Assembly: GCF_016526145.1 (NCBI RefSeq)
Contig: NZ_JADDUE010000006.1
Coordinates: 186,001-250,000, forward strand
From: Saccharopolyspora galaxeae
GTDB lineage: Bacteria; Actinomycetota; Actinomycetes; Mycobacteriales; Pseudonocardiaceae
Reading direction: 5' to 3'
Length of the DNA: 64,000 nucleotides
Under the pieces are notes generated by a model that was not told the DNA's origin, did not search any database, and saw nothing but the letters and a program-made list of their open reading frames with translations. Positions 18,136-28,585 of the stretch are shown here, one piece after another; the first letter of the stretch is position 1, and each line of letters opens with the position of its first letter. A program made the translations under genes and the position numbers.

Positions 18136-18275
18136 ACTTTCGGGCGGGCTCGCCCGCAAGGGCCTTGGTGCCCTGGTGGAAGGTGTTGCGAACGTGCGCG
18201 GCTTTCGGATCAAGGGCTCCGGGACCGTAAACTCGATGGCGGCGGGTGCGAACCGGGCGACGAGGAGGTGACTGG

Positions 18276-19298
18276 GTGAACGCCGATCAACGCCGGATCG
18301 AGATCCTGCGGGCCATCGTGGCCGACTACGTGTCGACGAACGAACCCGTGGGCTCGAAGGCGCTGGTCGACCGGCACAACCTCGGAGTGTCCAGCGCCAC
18401 CGTGCGCAACGACATGGCCGCCCTCGAAGAGGAAGGCCTCATCGTCCAGCCGCACACCAGCGCGGGCCGGATCCCGACCGATGCGGGCTACCGGCTGTTC
18501 GTGGACCGGCTGCACGAGATCAAGCCGCTCACCACCGCCGAACGCCGTGCGATCCAGGCGTTCCTGGAAGGCGCGCTGGACCTGGACGACGTGATGCGCC
18601 GCAGCGTGCGGCTGCTGGCCCAGCTCACCCAGCAGGTCGCGGTCGTGCAGTACCCGACGCTGGCGCGCTCCACCGTGCGGCACGTCGAGGTGGTCACGAT
18701 CACCCCGGCGCGGCTGATGCTGGTGCTGATCACCGACACCGGCCGGGTGGACCAGCGGATGGTCGACCTCGGCGATGTGATCGGCGACGAGGACGTGTCC
18801 CGGCTGCGCGGGGTGCTGAACCACGCGATGGCCGAGAAGCGGCTCGCGGACGCCTCGGCGGCCGTGGCCGAGTTGCCCGAGCAGTCCCCGCCCGAACTGC
18901 GCGACACCATGACGCGGGTCAGCAGCGTGCTCATCGAGTCGCTGGTGGAGCACCCCGAAGAACGCATGGTGCTCGGCGGCACGCCGAACCTGACCCGCAA
19001 CGTCGCCGACTTCCCGAACTCGCTGCGGCAGGTGATGGAGGCGTTGGAGGAGCAGGTCGTGGTGCTCAAGCTGCTGGCGGCCTCCCGCGACGCGAGCACG
19101 GTGACCGTGCGCATCGGGATGGAGAACGAAGCCGAGGAGATGCAGACGACGTCGGTGGTGTCCACCGGTTACGGCACGCATGGGATGGTGCTGGGAGGCA
19201 TGGGGGTCGTCGGCCCGACCCGGATGGACTATCCGGGAACGATGGCGGCGGTCCGTGCCGTTGCAGCTTACGTGGGTGAGATCCTGGCGGGCCGGTGA
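18276..19298 (+). CDS. hrcA: Heat-inducible transcription repressor HrcA
   Basis: This 340-residue protein has the N-terminal winged helix ([21 protein letters not shown], then [18 protein letters not shown] and [14 protein letters not shown]) and the C-terminal GAF-like dimer region ending [16 protein letters not shown]. HrcA represses chaperone genes through CIRCE elements. The start is GTG at 18276, 8 bp after GAGGAGG. No CIRCE palindrome was seen in the upstream region. It precedes dnaJ by 59 bp. Confidence 0.95.
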   Translation: MNADQRRIEILRAIVADYVSTNEPVGSKALVDRHNLGVSSATVRNDMAALEEEGLIVQPHTSAGRIPTDAGYRLFVDRLHEIKPLTTAERRAIQAFLEGALDLDDVMRRSVRLLAQLTQQVAVVQYPTLARSTVRHVEVVTITPARLMLVLITDTGRVDQRMVDLGDVIGDEDVSRLRGVLNHAMAEKRLADASAAVAELPEQSPPELRDTMTRVSSVLIESLVEHPEERMVLGGTPNLTRNVADFPNSLRQVMEALEEQVVVLKLLAASRDASTVTVRIGMENEAEEMQTTSVVSTGYGTHGMVLGGMGVVGPTRMDYPGTMAAVRAVAAYVGEILAGR

Positions 19299-19357
19299 CG
19301 CAGCCGGCGCGGATCGCCCGCGCGAACTCGTAGACCGAGCAGAGGAAGACGTACAAG

Positions 19358-20536
19358 GTGGCCAGGGACTATTACGGGACCCTCGGGGTGGCCAAGGACG
19401 CTACGCCGGAGCAGATCAAGCGGGCTTACCGCAAGCTCGCCAGGGAATTGCACCCCGACGTCAACCAGGAAGCCGGCTCCCAGGAGCGCTTCCGCGAGGT
19501 GACCACCGCGTACGAGGTGCTCTCCGACCCGAAGAAGAAGCAGGTAGTCGACCTGGGCGGCGACCCGATGGCCAGCGGCGCGGAGGCCGGTGGCGGCATG
19601 GGCGGCGATCCGTTCGCCGGGTTCGGCGGCCTGGGCGACATCATGGACGCCTTCTTCGGCGGCTCCGGTGGTGGCGGAGGCGGCGGCCGCGGCCCGCGCA
19701 GCAGGGTGCAGCCCGGCTCGGACGCGCTGCTGCGGCTGGAGCTCACGCTGGAGGAGTGCGCCAGCGGCGTGAACCGGGACATCACCGTGGACACCGCGGT
19801 GCTGTGCGACTCCTGCGACGGCGGCGGGTCGCGCGCGGGCAGCGCGCCCTCCACCTGCGACACCTGCGGTGGCCGCGGCGAGGTGCAGTCGGTGCAGCGC
19901 TCGTTCCTTGGCCAGGTCATGACGTCCCGGCCGTGCCCGGTCTGCCGTGGTTTCGGCGAGGTCATCACCGATCCGTGCCAGCAGTGCGGCGGTGACGGCC
20001 GGGTGCGCGAGCGGCGCACCATCACCGTCAAGATCCCCGCGGGCGTCGGCGACGGGATGCGGGTGCGGCTGGCAGGCGAAGGCGAGGTCGGGCCCGGCGG
20101 CGGTCCGGCGGGCGACCTGTTCGTCGAGGTCGAGGAACTCCCGCACGAGCGGTTCGTGCGCGACGGTGCGGACCTGCACTGCAACGTCGAAGTCCCGATG
20201 ACGGCGGCCGCGCTGGGCACCGTGATCACGCTGGACACGCTCGACGACAGCGAGGAGATCACCGTCGAGCCGGGCACCCAGCCGGGCACCGAGCGGGTGC
20301 TGTCCGGGCGCGGACTGCCGAAGCTGCGTTCCAACGGCCGGGTCAGCGGGCACGGTGACCTGCACGTCCACCTCGATGTGCAGGTGCCGACCAAGCTGGA
20401 CGACGAGCAGGGGGAGCTGTTGCGCAAGCTGGCCTCGCTGCGCGGTGAGGAGCAGCCGGAGCCGACCGTGAGCGCGAGCGGCAACGGACAGCGGCAAGGG
20501 CTGTTCTCCCGGTTCAAGTCCTTCGGCCACCGCTGA
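19358..20536 (+). CDS. dnaJ: Chaperone DnaJ (DnaJ2 type)
   Basis: This 392-residue co-chaperone has a J domain (residues 1-70) with HPD in LHPDVNQ and a Gly/Phe-rich stretch around 75-115. Four CxxCxGxG zinc repeats follow ([32 protein letters not shown]), then the C-terminal substrate-binding domains. It stimulates DnaK ATPase. The start is GTG at 19358. Linkage to hrcA marks it as the second actinobacterial dnaJ, separate from the dnaK operon copy. Confidence 0.95.
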   Translation: MARDYYGTLGVAKDATPEQIKRAYRKLARELHPDVNQEAGSQERFREVTTAYEVLSDPKKKQVVDLGGDPMASGAEAGGGMGGDPFAGFGGLGDIMDAFFGGSGGGGGGGRGPRSRVQPGSDALLRLELTLEECASGVNRDITVDTAVLCDSCDGGGSRAGSAPSTCDTCGGRGEVQSVQRSFLGQVMTSRPCPVCRGFGEVITDPCQQCGGDGRVRERRTITVKIPAGVGDGMRVRLAGEGEVGPGGGPAGDLFVEVEELPHERFVRDGADLHCNVEVPMTAAALGTVITLDTLDDSEEITVEPGTQPGTERVLSGRGLPKLRSNGRVSGHGDLHVHLDVQVPTKLDDEQGELLRKLASLRGEEQPEPTVSASGNGQRQGLFSRFKSFGHR

Positions 20537-20851
20537 TCGACAAGATCGAGACGGTTTTCCGGGTTTTGTAGCGCGGACGGGTGACGCAGGGCTACCGTGT
20601 GTGCCTGCGACGTGCACGGGGGTTGGGGACCCGTCCACCGCATGGCTCGTGCAGCGAGCCTCCGCAGGGACGCTCGCCGGACAACCTCCCCCCTCGGTCC
20701 GGCGAGGCTGCGCCGCAGTCGGCCACCCCCAGCCTCGCTGCGGCGCAGCACCCCCGGGATGAGCAGCGGCCTGGTCCTGGGTTCCCGGGGGTCTGCGCGG
20801 TGCGCAGGGTGCCCGCGGGGTCGCCGTGGTCGCGCGGATAGCCTGGCGAGC
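20537..20851. other. Intergenic region with two strong hairpins
   Basis: These 315 bp lie between dnaJ and the HIT gene. They contain GGCTCG/CGAGCC (20644-20660, 5-nt loop) and GCTGCGCCGCAG/CTGCGGCGCAGC (20707-20718 and 20738-20749). No T-tract follows either hairpin. No coding frame here resembles a protein I know. rsmE occupies this slot in related genomes and is not present. Confidence 0.5.
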
Positions 20852-21223
20852 ATGAGCGACGACGACCAGGACTCCCTGTTCCTGCGCATGATGGCCGGCG
20901 AGATCCCGGCCGATGTGGTGCATGACAGCGAGCGCGTGTACGCGATCCGCGACATCAACCCGCAGGCGCCGACGCACGTGCTGGTCGTGCCGAAGACGAA
21001 GTACCGCAACGCCGCCGAACTCGCCACGGCCGATCCGGACCTGCTGGCCGAGCTGGTGCGGGTCGCGGGCGGTATCGCCGAGCGGGAGGGCATCGCCGAA
21101 GCCGGCTACCGGCTGCTGTTCAACACCAACGCCGACGCGGGCCAGACGATCTTCCACGTGCACCTGCACCTGCTCGGCGGGGAGAACCTGGGCGGGCTCA
21201 CCGGCGGCCCGCTCAAGGGCTGA
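20852..21223 (+). CDS. HIT-family nucleotide hydrolase
   Basis: This 123-residue histidine-triad protein has FHVHLHLLGG (HxHxH, catalytic middle His) and the N-terminal FLRMMAGEIPADVVHDSER segment of the HinT branch. HinT enzymes hydrolyse adenosine phosphoramidates and acyl-adenylates in the cytosol. ATG at 20852 is the first start that gives the normal family length; sequence before it has no HIT character. It leads the phoH-ybeY-corC-era block. Confidence 0.92.
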   Translation: MSDDDQDSLFLRMMAGEIPADVVHDSERVYAIRDINPQAPTHVLVVPKTKYRNAAELATADPDLLAELVRVAGGIAEREGIAEAGYRLLFNTNADAGQTIFHVHLHLLGGENLGGLTGGPLKG

Positions 21224-21336
21224 CCACCGGAACACCCGTGATCGGCGGCGGAACCGCGTTGCCGATTGCTCTACCATCGGTGTCGGGAAGAACCGACCGA
21301 CTCGCGCGCCAGCGCAGAAAGCAGGCCCGAACACTA

Positions 21337-22581
21337 GTGGCCGGAATCGCAGCGGATGGACCCGCCCAGTCCGGACAGCAGCAGTCCAGGGACGTCGAAA
21401 ACCACCAGGCCCCGGCACCGCAGGCTCGAGCACCGCAGGCGGAGCCACCGCAGGAGACCGCCCCGGACGGCAGCGGCGCCCCGGACCGCAACGGCGAAGC
21501 GCCGCAGGCGGCGATGTCCGCCCAGCGACTCTCCGCGCAGAACCGGCCGGAAGCGCGGTCGGTGCAGTCCAAGGTCACCGTCCCGGACAGCGCGGTGCTC
21601 GCCCTGCTCGGCAGCCGGGACGCGAACCTGCGGGTGGCCGAGGAACTGCTCACCGCCGACGTGCACGCGCGCGGCAACGAGATCACGTTGTCTGGTGAAC
21701 CGGCCGAGGTCGCCTTCGCCGAGCGGGTGTTCGGCGAACTCGTCGAGATCGTGTCGAAGGACGACCAGCTCACTCCGGACGCGGTCCGCCGGGTGGTCGG
21801 GATGCTCTCGGCCGACGACAACGAGTCGCCCGCCGAGGTGCTCAACCTGGACATTCTGTCCAAGCGCGGCCGCACGATCCGTCCCAAGACGCTGAACCAG
21901 AAGCGCTACGTGGATGCGATCGACGAGCACACCGTGGTCTTCGGCATCGGTCCCGCGGGCACCGGCAAGACCTACCTGGCGATGGCCAAGGCCGTGCAGG
22001 CGCTGCAGACCAAGCAGGTCAACCGGATCATCCTCACCCGTCCCGCCGTGGAGGCCGGTGAGCGGCTGGGCCACCTGCCGGGCACGCTCTACGAGAAGAT
22101 CGACCCGTACCTGCGGCCGCTGTACGACGCGCTGCACGACATGATCGACCCGGAGTCGGTGCCGCGGCTGACCCAGGCCGGGACGATCGAGGTGGCGCCG
22201 CTGGCCTACATGCGCGGGCGCACCCTCAACGACGCCTTCATCATCCTCGACGAGGCGCAGAACACCACGCCCGAGCAGATGAAGATGTTCCTGACCCGCC
22301 TCGGGTTCGGCTCCCGCATCGTGGTCACCGGGGACATCACCCAGGTCGATCTGCCCGGCGGGCAGCGCAGCGGCCTGCGCGTGGTCCGGGAGATCCTGGA
22401 AGGCGTGCAGGACGTGCACTTCGCCAACTTGGACAGCTCGGACGTGGTCCGGCACCAGCTGGTCACCGACATCGTCAACGCCTACGACCGCTGGCAGGCC
22501 CGCCAGGACGCCGAGGCCGAGCAGCAGTTCGCCCGCCACGGCCGCTCCGGCCGCGGCGGCCAGTTCCGGGAACGAGCATGA
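21337..22581 (+). CDS. phoH: PhoH-family ATPase
   Basis: This protein has Walker [13 protein letters not shown], Walker [10 protein letters not shown], and the conserved [12 protein letters not shown] and GDITQVDLP segments of PhoH1. It is a predicted RNA-linked P-loop ATPase. The neighbouring ybeY encodes an RNA-processing enzyme, which fits a role in RNA metabolism. The GTG at 21337 would add an Ala/Pro/Gln-rich N-terminal tail. ATG at 21514 gives a length closer to the mycobacterial homologue, so the start is uncertain. Confidence 0.9.
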   Translation: MAGIAADGPAQSGQQQSRDVENHQAPAPQARAPQAEPPQETAPDGSGAPDRNGEAPQAAMSAQRLSAQNRPEARSVQSKVTVPDSAVLALLGSRDANLRVAEELLTADVHARGNEITLSGEPAEVAFAERVFGELVEIVSKDDQLTPDAVRRVVGMLSADDNESPAEVLNLDILSKRGRTIRPKTLNQKRYVDAIDEHTVVFGIGPAGTGKTYLAMAKAVQALQTKQVNRIILTRPAVEAGERLGHLPGTLYEKIDPYLRPLYDALHDMIDPESVPRLTQAGTIEVAPLAYMRGRTLNDAFIILDEAQNTTPEQMKMFLTRLGFGSRIVVTGDITQVDLPGGQRSGLRVVREILEGVQDVHFANLDSSDVVRHQLVTDIVNAYDRWQARQDAEAEQQFARHGRSGRGGQFRERA

Positions 22582-23135
22582 GCATCGAAATCGCCAACGA
22601 ATCCGGTGTCGAGGTCGACGAGGGCACCATCGTCTCGGTCGCCCGCTACGCGCTGGACCGGATGAGCGTGAGCCAGCTCGCCGAGCTGTCCATCGTGCTC
22701 GTCGAGCTGAACGTGATGTCCGACCTGCACGAGCGCTGGATGGACCTGCCCGGTCCGACCGACGTGATGGCCTTCCCCATGGACGAGTACGACTCGTCGC
22801 GGCGCCCGGACTCGGCGGGTTCCGGGCCCGCGCTGCTCGGGGATCTCGTGCTGTGCCCAGCGTTCGCCCGCGATCAGGCGCGCAAGGCCGGGCACGGGCT
22901 GCTGGACGAGCTGCACCTGCTGACCGTGCACGGCGTGCTGCACCTGCTGGGCTACGACCACGCGGAGCCGGAGGAGGAGCGGGAGATGTTCGCGCTGCAG
23001 AACCGCATCCTCGCCGACTACCGCACGGCGCGCGCCGAGGCCGACCGGGAAGCGGCGCAGCGGGACGCGGACTCCCGCGTGCTCGGCGCGGTGGGGCTGG
23101 ACCAGGGCTCCTCGCCCGAGGTCCCGCGCGACTGA
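22578..23135 (+). CDS. ybeY: Endoribonuclease YbeY
   Basis: This 185-residue metalloprotein has the zinc motif [11 protein letters not shown] and the upstream [10 protein letters not shown] segment. YbeY takes part in 16S rRNA 3'-end maturation and ribosome quality control. Its ATG overlaps the phoH stop (ATGA), which shows translational coupling. The C-terminal 35 residues are a charged extension. Confidence 0.95.
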   Translation: MSIEIANESGVEVDEGTIVSVARYALDRMSVSQLAELSIVLVELNVMSDLHERWMDLPGPTDVMAFPMDEYDSSRRPDSAGSGPALLGDLVLCPAFARDQARKAGHGLLDELHLLTVHGVLHLLGYDHAEPEEEREMFALQNRILADYRTARAEADREAAQRDADSRVLGAVGLDQGSSPEVPRD

Positions 23136-23148
23136 GAAGGCTGGGACC

Positions 23149-24513
23149 GTGTTCACGAGTTCGACCGTTCTGCTGATCTGGGCGGTTGTCCTGGTGCTGG
23201 CGGCGGGGTTGTTCGCCGCCGCCGATTCCGCGGTCGGTGCGGCTTCGCGCGCCCGCGTGGACGAGCTGGTGCGGGAGGGCCGCGGCGGGGCCGAGCGGCT
23301 GGCCGTGGTGCTGGAGGACCGGCCGCGGCACGTGAACCTGCTGATCCTGCTGCGGCTGGCCTGCGAAATGGGCGCGACGGTGCTGGTCACGGTCGTGATC
23401 CTGCGGCTGGAGATCGCCGACGGGCTCGGCGCGCTGATCGCCATCGCGATCATGCTGGTGGTGTCCTACGTGCTGGTCGGGGTCGGCCCGCGGACCATCG
23501 GCAGGCAGCACCCCTACGGTGTCGGGCTGCTGGTCGCGGCGCCGGTGCGGGTGCTGGCGCGGCTGCTGAACCCGCTGACGCGATTGCTGATCCTGGTCGG
23601 CAACGGGATCACGCCCGGCCGCGGTTTCCGGGAAGGCCCGTTCTCCTCCGAGGTGGAGCTGCGGGAACTGGTCGACCTGGCCGGTGAGCGCGGCGTGGTC
23701 GCCGCGGGCGAGCGCGAGATGATCCACTCGGTGTTCGAGCTCGGCGACACCATCGCCCGCGAGGTGATGGTGCCGCGCACCGAGATCATCTGGATCGAGC
23801 GCACCAAGTCCGCGCGGCAGGCGCTGGCGCTGTGCCTGCGTTCCGGGTTCTCGCGGGTGCCGGTGATCGGGGACAGCGTCGACGACATCGTCGGCATCGT
23901 GACGTTGAAGGACCTCACCGGGGCGATCGTGGAACGCGGCGAGCTCAGCCAGGCAGGTCCGGGCGTGGGCGAACTGATGCGCTCGACGAGCTTCGTGCCG
24001 GACACCAAGCGGCTGGACGAACTGCTCAAGGAGATGCAGCTCTCGCGCAGCCACCTGGCGATCGCCGTCGACGAGTACGGCGGTACCGCGGGCCTGCTGA
24101 CCATCGAGGACATCCTGGAGGAGATCGTCGGGGAGATCACCGACGAGTCCGACCGCGAGGAGCACCGGCCGATCGAGCACCTCGACGACGGCACGGTCCG
24201 GGTGTCCTCCCGGCTGCCGGTGGAGGACCTCGGCGAACTGTTCGGCGTGGAACTGGACGGTTCCGAGGTGGAGACCGTCGGCGGTCTGCTCGCCCAGCGC
24301 CTCGGGCGGGTCCCCCTGCCGGGCGCGGAAGCCGAGCTGGAAGGCTTGCGGCTGCGCGCCGAGGGCGGCAAGGACCACCGCGGCCGCATCCGGATCAACG
24401 CTCTGCTCGTTCGCCGCGCGAACGGGGAGACCGCACCGCAGCGCGCGGGCCAGGCGGCCGAGCAGGACGGCGACAGCGGTGCCGACCAGGAAGGAAGCAG
24501 TGCCCGTGGCTGA
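23149..24513 (+). CDS. CNNM/CorC-type membrane protein with CBS domains
   Basis: This 454-residue protein has an N-terminal DUF21 membrane domain of about three hydrophobic helices (residues 5-130). It continues with a CBS pair (about 195-320, around [15 protein letters not shown] and [23 protein letters not shown]) and a CorC/HlyC C-terminal domain. Homologues are divalent-cation (Mg/Co) transporters or regulators. The start is GTG at 23149, 13 bp after ybeY. Confidence 0.9.
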   Translation: MFTSSTVLLIWAVVLVLAAGLFAAADSAVGAASRARVDELVREGRGGAERLAVVLEDRPRHVNLLILLRLACEMGATVLVTVVILRLEIADGLGALIAIAIMLVVSYVLVGVGPRTIGRQHPYGVGLLVAAPVRVLARLLNPLTRLLILVGNGITPGRGFREGPFSSEVELRELVDLAGERGVVAAGEREMIHSVFELGDTIAREVMVPRTEIIWIERTKSARQALALCLRSGFSRVPVIGDSVDDIVGIVTLKDLTGAIVERGELSQAGPGVGELMRSTSFVPDTKRLDELLKEMQLSRSHLAIAVDEYGGTAGLLTIEDILEEIVGEITDESDREEHRPIEHLDDGTVRVSSRLPVEDLGELFGVELDGSEVETVGGLLAQRLGRVPLPGAEAELEGLRLRAEGGKDHRGRIRINALLVRRANGETAPQRAGQAAEQDGDSGADQEGSSARG

Positions 24514-24865
24514 GCAGGAGACCGCGGCCCCGGCGGAGCTGGACGCGGAGGACGCCAAGATCGTCACGCTGGCCCGTTCGGCGCGTGCCCGCACCGGTGC
24601 CGCCGAAGGAGCCGCGGTGCGCGACACCGACGGCCGCACCTACGCCGCGTGCACCGTAGCCCTCCCGTCGTTGCAGCTCACCGCGTTGCAGGCGGCGGTG
24701 GCCGCGGCGGTCGCCAGCGGTGCCGAAGGACTGGAGGCGGCCGCGGTCGTCACCGACGCCGCCGAGATCTCCGCCGAATCCGCCGCCGCGCTGCGCGACC
24801 TGTCCGCTTCCGCGCCGCTGCTGCGCGCGGACGGCCGCGGCGAGGTCGCCGGAGTGCTGCGCTGA
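24506..24865 (+). CDS. Cytidine-deaminase-fold protein, zinc ligands missing
   Basis: This 119-residue protein between corC and era corresponds by position to Rv2365c of mycobacteria. Its layout ([23 protein letters not shown], then a hydrophobic strand and helix) resembles the cytidine-deaminase fold. However, the catalytic HAE/CAE and PCxxC zinc motifs are absent, so it is unlikely to be an active deaminase. GTG at 24506 is 8 nt after AAGGAAG and overlaps the corC stop by 8 bp. Role unknown. Confidence 0.75.
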   Translation: MAEQETAAPAELDAEDAKIVTLARSARARTGAAEGAAVRDTDGRTYAACTVALPSLQLTALQAAVAAAVASGAEGLEAAAVVTDAAEISAESAAALRDLSASAPLLRADGRGEVAGVLR

Positions 24866-24912
24866 GCAGGGCCGCTTCGGCCGCGGCATCCGGCGGTCGG
24901 GACAATGAGCGG

Positions 24913-25821
24913 GTGACCAGCACTCCAGACGCGCACCGCTCCGGGTTCGCCTGCTTCGTCGGCCGCCCCAACGCGGGCAAGTCCACCCTGACGAACAACC
25001 TCGTCGGCTCGAAGGTGGCGATCACCTCCAGCAAGCCGCAGACCACCCGGCACGCCATCCGCGGCATCGTGCACCGCGAGGACGCGCAGCTGATCATCGT
25101 CGACACCCCGGGGCTGCACCGGCCGCGCACGCTGCTCGGTCAGCGGCTCAACGACCTGGTGTACGAGACCTGGGCCGAGGTGGACGTCGTCGGCTTCTGC
25201 GTGCCCGCCGATCAGAAGGTCGGCCCCGGCGATCGCTACATCGCGGAGCAGCTGGCAAAGGTCGCCAAGCGGACACCGGTGCTGGGCGTGGTCACCAAGA
25301 CCGACCTGGCGACCAAGCAGCAGGTCGCCGAGCAGCTGGTGGCGCTGCAGGAGGTGCTGGAGTTCGCCGACCTGGTGCCGGTATCGGCGGTGGACTCCTA
25401 CCAGATGGACACGCTCAGCGACCTGCTCGTCGGCCACCTGCCGGAGGGGCCGCAGCTGTACCCGGACGGCGATCTCACCGACGAGCCGGAGACGACGCTG
25501 ATCGCCGAGCTGATCCGGGAAGCGGCGCTGGAAGGCGTGCGCGACGAGCTGCCGCACTCGCTGGCGGTCGGCATCGAGGAGATGAACGAGCGGGAAGATC
25601 GCGACGACCTGCTCGACGTGCACGCGATCGTCTACGTGGAGCGGCAGAGCCAGAAGTCGATCGTCATCGGCCGCGGCGGGGAACGGCTGCGCGAGGTGGG
25701 TTCCCGCGCGCGCAAGCACATCCAGGCGCTGCTGGGCAGCAAGATCTACCTGGACCTGCACGTCAAGGTCGCCAAGGACTGGCAGCGCGACCCGAAGCAG
25801 CTGCGGCGGCTGGGCTTCTGA
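24913..25821 (+). CDS. era: GTPase Era
   Basis: This 302-residue protein has G1 GRPNAGKST, the effector segment SKPQTTRHAI, G3 DTPG and G4 TKTD, then a C-terminal KH domain (QKSIVIGRGGERLREVG). Era binds 16S rRNA near its 3' end during 30S assembly. GTG at 24913 is the first start before the G domain. It is the last gene in the phoH-ybeY-corC-era block. Confidence 0.95.
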   Translation: MTSTPDAHRSGFACFVGRPNAGKSTLTNNLVGSKVAITSSKPQTTRHAIRGIVHREDAQLIIVDTPGLHRPRTLLGQRLNDLVYETWAEVDVVGFCVPADQKVGPGDRYIAEQLAKVAKRTPVLGVVTKTDLATKQQVAEQLVALQEVLEFADLVPVSAVDSYQMDTLSDLLVGHLPEGPQLYPDGDLTDEPETTLIAELIREAALEGVRDELPHSLAVGIEEMNEREDRDDLLDVHAIVYVERQSQKSIVIGRGGERLREVGSRARKHIQALLGSKIYLDLHVKVAKDWQRDPKQLRRLGF

Positions 25822-25966
25822 TCGGTGATTCCGCTGGTCGAGGGGTCGGCTCGGGCAGGTCGGGCGATTTGCTCGAACACCCGCGGCTGGAGCACTCGTT
25901 CGGGTAGTTTTCCGATCAACCGCCGCGGCGGCTGCCGCGTTTGATCTCTTGACCGAAGGAATTGCA

Positions 25967-26809
25967 GTGACGAACCCGCATGGCGGTCCGCCGTCCGGTC
26001 CGCAGCCCCAACAGCCCTACGGGCAGCAGCCATATCCGCAGTCGGGTCCGCAGCCTCAGCAGCACCCGCAGTCCGGGCCGATGCCGCAGCCGGGTGCGCC
26101 CGCGCCTTACGGCCAAGCTCCCTACGGGGCGCCCGGCGGGTACGGGCAGCCGAATCCGGAGAACTACGCCCACTGGGGACAGCGGGCGCTCGGGTACCTC
26201 ATCGACGCCTTGGTTCCCGGCCTGATCGTCGGCGTGATCAGCGGGGTCACCATGAGCGTGGCCGTTGGCGCGGCTCTGTCCGGCGACCAGGGGACCGCCA
26301 CGACCATGCAGGTCATCAACCTCGTCGCGTCGCTGGCGTTGACCGCGTTCGTCATCTGGAACAGCTGCTATCGCCGCGGCACCACCGGGCAGTCGCTCGG
26401 CCAGCAGGTCGCCAAGATCACGACGCTCAGCGAGCAGACCGGGCGGCCGTTGGGGTTCGGCTACGCTTTCTTGCGCCAGCTGGCCCATGTCCTGGACGCA
26501 ATCGCCTGCTACATCGGTTTCCTCTGGCCGCTGTGGGACGAGAAGCGGCAGACATTCGCTGACAAGATCGTCGGTTCCGTCGTGGTTCCGGCGCCGGGGA
26601 CGGGCGGTCCGGCACAGCCGGGCTACCCGCAGGCCGGTTACCAGCAGCCGGGGTATCCGCAGCAGCCCGGCGGCTACCCGCAGCAGGGTGGTTACCCGCA
26701 GCAGGGCGGCTACCCGCAACCCGGCGGTTATCCGCAGCAGGGCGGCTACCCACCGCAGACCGGTGGCCACCCGCAGCAGGGCTACGGACAGCCGCCGCAG
26801 CAGTGGTGA
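25967..26809 (+). CDS. RDD-family membrane protein with Pro/Gln/Gly-rich tails
   Basis: In this 280-residue protein the central RDD domain (about 72-205) starts WGQRALGYLIDALVPG and spans three or four hydrophobic helices. Both ends are disordered: the N-terminus is rich in PQQPYGQ, and the last 70 residues repeat GGYPQQ. Such tails are common on actinobacterial membrane proteins. The start is GTG at 25967 after GAAGGA. The transported or bound partner is unknown. Confidence 0.85.
   Translation: MTNPHGGPPSGPQPQQPYGQQPYPQSGPQPQQHPQSGPMPQPGAPAPYGQAPYGAPGGYGQPNPENYAHWGQRALGYLIDALVPGLIVGVISGVTMSVAVGAALSGDQGTATTMQVINLVASLALTAFVIWNSCYRRGTTGQSLGQQVAKITTLSEQTGRPLGFGYAFLRQLAHVLDAIACYIGFLWPLWDEKRQTFADKIVGSVVVPAPGTGGPAQPGYPQAGYQQPGYPQQPGGYPQQGGYPQQGGYPQPGGYPQQGGYPPQTGGHPQQGYGQPPQQW
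26637..26790 (+). repeat. Tandem repeat encoding GGYPQQ units
   Basis: About eight imperfect 15- to 18-bp units (ggctacccgcagcaggg type) encode the C-terminal GGYPQQ/GYPQQPG repeats of the RDD protein. All units are multiples of three bases. Confidence 0.75.
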
Positions 26810-27207
26810 TCATCGACACGTTTCGCAGGATGCCCCGGACGACCGGCCTGATCGCCGGTGCCGGGGCGTCCGCGCTCGTGCTCGGAACCACCGGGCTGCC
26901 GTTGCCCTGCCCGTTGCTCGCGCTGACCGGCTTGGACTGCCCCTTCTGCGGCGGCAGCCGGATGATCGGCGCGCTGTTGCAGGGCGACGTGGCGCTGGCC
27001 GCGGATTTGAACCTCTTCGCACTCGTCGTGGTCCTGCCGTTGGCGGGTGCCGTCCTGATCGCGATGGCCCGGGAAGAACTCGGCCGGGCATCGCGACATT
27101 GGCCTGCCGGACGGACCGGCCGATTCCTCACCTACGCCCTGGCCGGGACGGTTCTCGCGTGGGGTGTCGTGCGGAACCTTCCCGGGTTCGAGGCGTTGCG
27201 CGCCTAG
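26806..27207 (+). CDS. DUF2752 membrane protein
   Basis: This is a protein of about 133 residues with hydrophobic segments near 14-34, 65-85 and 105-125. It has the conserved CPLLALTGLDCPFCGGSRM cysteine-rich motif of DUF2752. GTG at 26806 overlaps the stop of the RDD gene (GTGA); GTG at 26803 is an alternative. It is probably coupled to the RDD gene. Function is unknown; the CPFCGG motif suggests metal or redox chemistry, which is speculation. Confidence 0.8.
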   Translation: MIIDTFRRMPRTTGLIAGAGASALVLGTTGLPLPCPLLALTGLDCPFCGGSRMIGALLQGDVALAADLNLFALVVVLPLAGAVLIAMAREELGRASRHWPAGRTGRFLTYALAGTVLAWGVVRNLPGFEALRA

Positions 27208-27214
27208 CGCGCCG

Positions 27215-27586
27215 TCACGACCAGAATTCTCGCTGGACTTCGGGGCCGAAATAGCCGGCTGATGCCCCGTAGAGCCCGAGGGCGAGCAACACCCAGAGGA
27301 CGATGACGACCCAGCCGATGATCACCCCGGCCAACGCCATCCCACGACCCCGCAGCATCGGGTTCCTCTTGTGCTGGCCCAGCGCGACGTGACCCAGGAT
27401 CACGCCGAGCGGCCCGAGGACGATTCCCAGCGAGCAGACCAGCCCGACCAGCGAGACGACCATCGAGGCGATCGACAGCCCGTTGTTCGAGGGCTGTTGG
27501 TGCGGATTCTGCTGGAACCCTTGGGGATGGTTCTGGTACGGGTTCTGCGGGTTGTACGGATTTTGCGGGTCGTACGGGTTGGACAT
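27215..27586 (-). CDS. DUF4190 membrane protein
   Basis: This 123-residue protein has a disordered Asn/Pro/Gln N-terminus (NPYDPQNPYNPQNPY) followed by two membrane helices in the DUF4190 pattern (ASMVVSLVGLVCSLGIVLGPLGVILGHVALGQ is residues 40-71, and AGVIIGWVVIVLWVLLAL later). The start is ATG at 27586 after GAGAGGAAAGC. It converges with the DUF2752 gene, leaving only 7 bp between stops and no terminator. Confidence 0.8.
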   Translation of the reverse strand: MSNPYDPQNPYNPQNPYQNHPQGFQQNPHQQPSNNGLSIASMVVSLVGLVCSLGIVLGPLGVILGHVALGQHKRNPMLRGRGMALAGVIIGWVVIVLWVLLALGLYGASAGYFGPEVQREFWS

Positions 27587-27758
27587 GCTTTCCTCTCGCC
27601 AGCTCCGGCCGGGCTCGTGCCCCGATGCGCGGGACGGACCTGTTCTTATCAGCCGGTTGCGCGATCACGGGACGGGATCGTTCAAATCGGGTGTTGCACC
27701 GGCCCCGCGGCCGGACGCCCGCAGCCGCCGCGTAGCCCAGTAGTGCGACGATTGGGTA

Positions 27759-28583
27759 GTGAGCCTTTACCGGGATACCGGCGTCGTGCTGCGGGTGCAC
27801 AAGCTGGGTGAGGCCGACCGGATCATCACCCTGCTCACCCGCCGCAACGGCAAGGTGCGCGCGGTCGCGAAGGGCGTGCGGCGCACGACCTCGCGCTTCG
27901 GTGCCCGCGTGGAGCCGTTCTGCCACGTCGACGTGCAGCTGCACACCGGGCGCACGCTGGACGTGATCACGCAGGTGCAGACGCTCGACGCGTTCGGCGT
28001 GCACATCGTCGACGACTACCAGCGCTACACCGCGGGCTGCGCGGTGCTGGAGACGGTCGACCGGCTCGCCGCGGAGGAAGGGGAGCCGGTGCTGCGGCTG
28101 TACCTGCTGGTCGTCGGCGCGCTGCGGGCGCTGTCCGGCAGGGAACGCGATCCTTCGCTGGTGCTGGACGCGTTCTTGCTGCGCGCCATGTCCTATGCGG
28201 GCTGGGCGCCTGCGCTGTCCGAATGCGCCCGCTGCGGCGAGTCCGGGCCGCACTCCGCGTTCAACGTGCAGGGCGGTGGCGCGATGTGCGTGCACTGCCG
28301 ACCCGCCGGTTCCGCGCGTCCGGCGCAGCAGACGTTGCCGCTGCTGGAGGCGCTGCTGCACGGCGACTGGCCCGCCGCCGAGGAGGCCGCGAACCCGGTG
28401 CGGCGCGAAGGCAGCGGCCTCGTCGCGGCCCACCTGCAGTGGCACATGGAGCGGCAGTTGCGCTCGTTGCCGCTGGTGGAGCGCCAGGAGCACGTTCCGG
28501 AGCTGATCCGCGAACGAGCCGCCGCGCTGGGCGGGACCGCAGACGTCGCCGATGCGGAAACCGCCGACGGGACCAGCGGTTGA
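27759..28583 (+). CDS. recO: DNA repair protein RecO
   Basis: This 274-residue protein has the N-terminal OB fold (LYRDTGVVLRVHKLGEADRI, TLLTRRNGKVRAVAKGVRR) and a helical region with a zinc site (CARCGESG and CVHC). RecO anneals ssDNA and loads RecA with RecR. The start is GTG at 27759. The order recO-uppS is conserved in mycobacteria, with a GNAT gene inserted here. Confidence 0.95.
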   Translation: MSLYRDTGVVLRVHKLGEADRIITLLTRRNGKVRAVAKGVRRTTSRFGARVEPFCHVDVQLHTGRTLDVITQVQTLDAFGVHIVDDYQRYTAGCAVLETVDRLAAEEGEPVLRLYLLVVGALRALSGRERDPSLVLDAFLLRAMSYAGWAPALSECARCGESGPHSAFNVQGGGAMCVHCRPAGSARPAQQTLPLLEALLHGDWPAAEEAANPVRREGSGLVAAHLQWHMERQLRSLPLVERQEHVPELIRERAAALGGTADVADAETADGTSG

Positions 28584-28585
28584 TC

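Noticed and set aside
18136-18275. CIRCE element before hrcA
   Set aside because: No TTAGCACTC/GAGTGCTAA inverted repeat is present in the upstream region.
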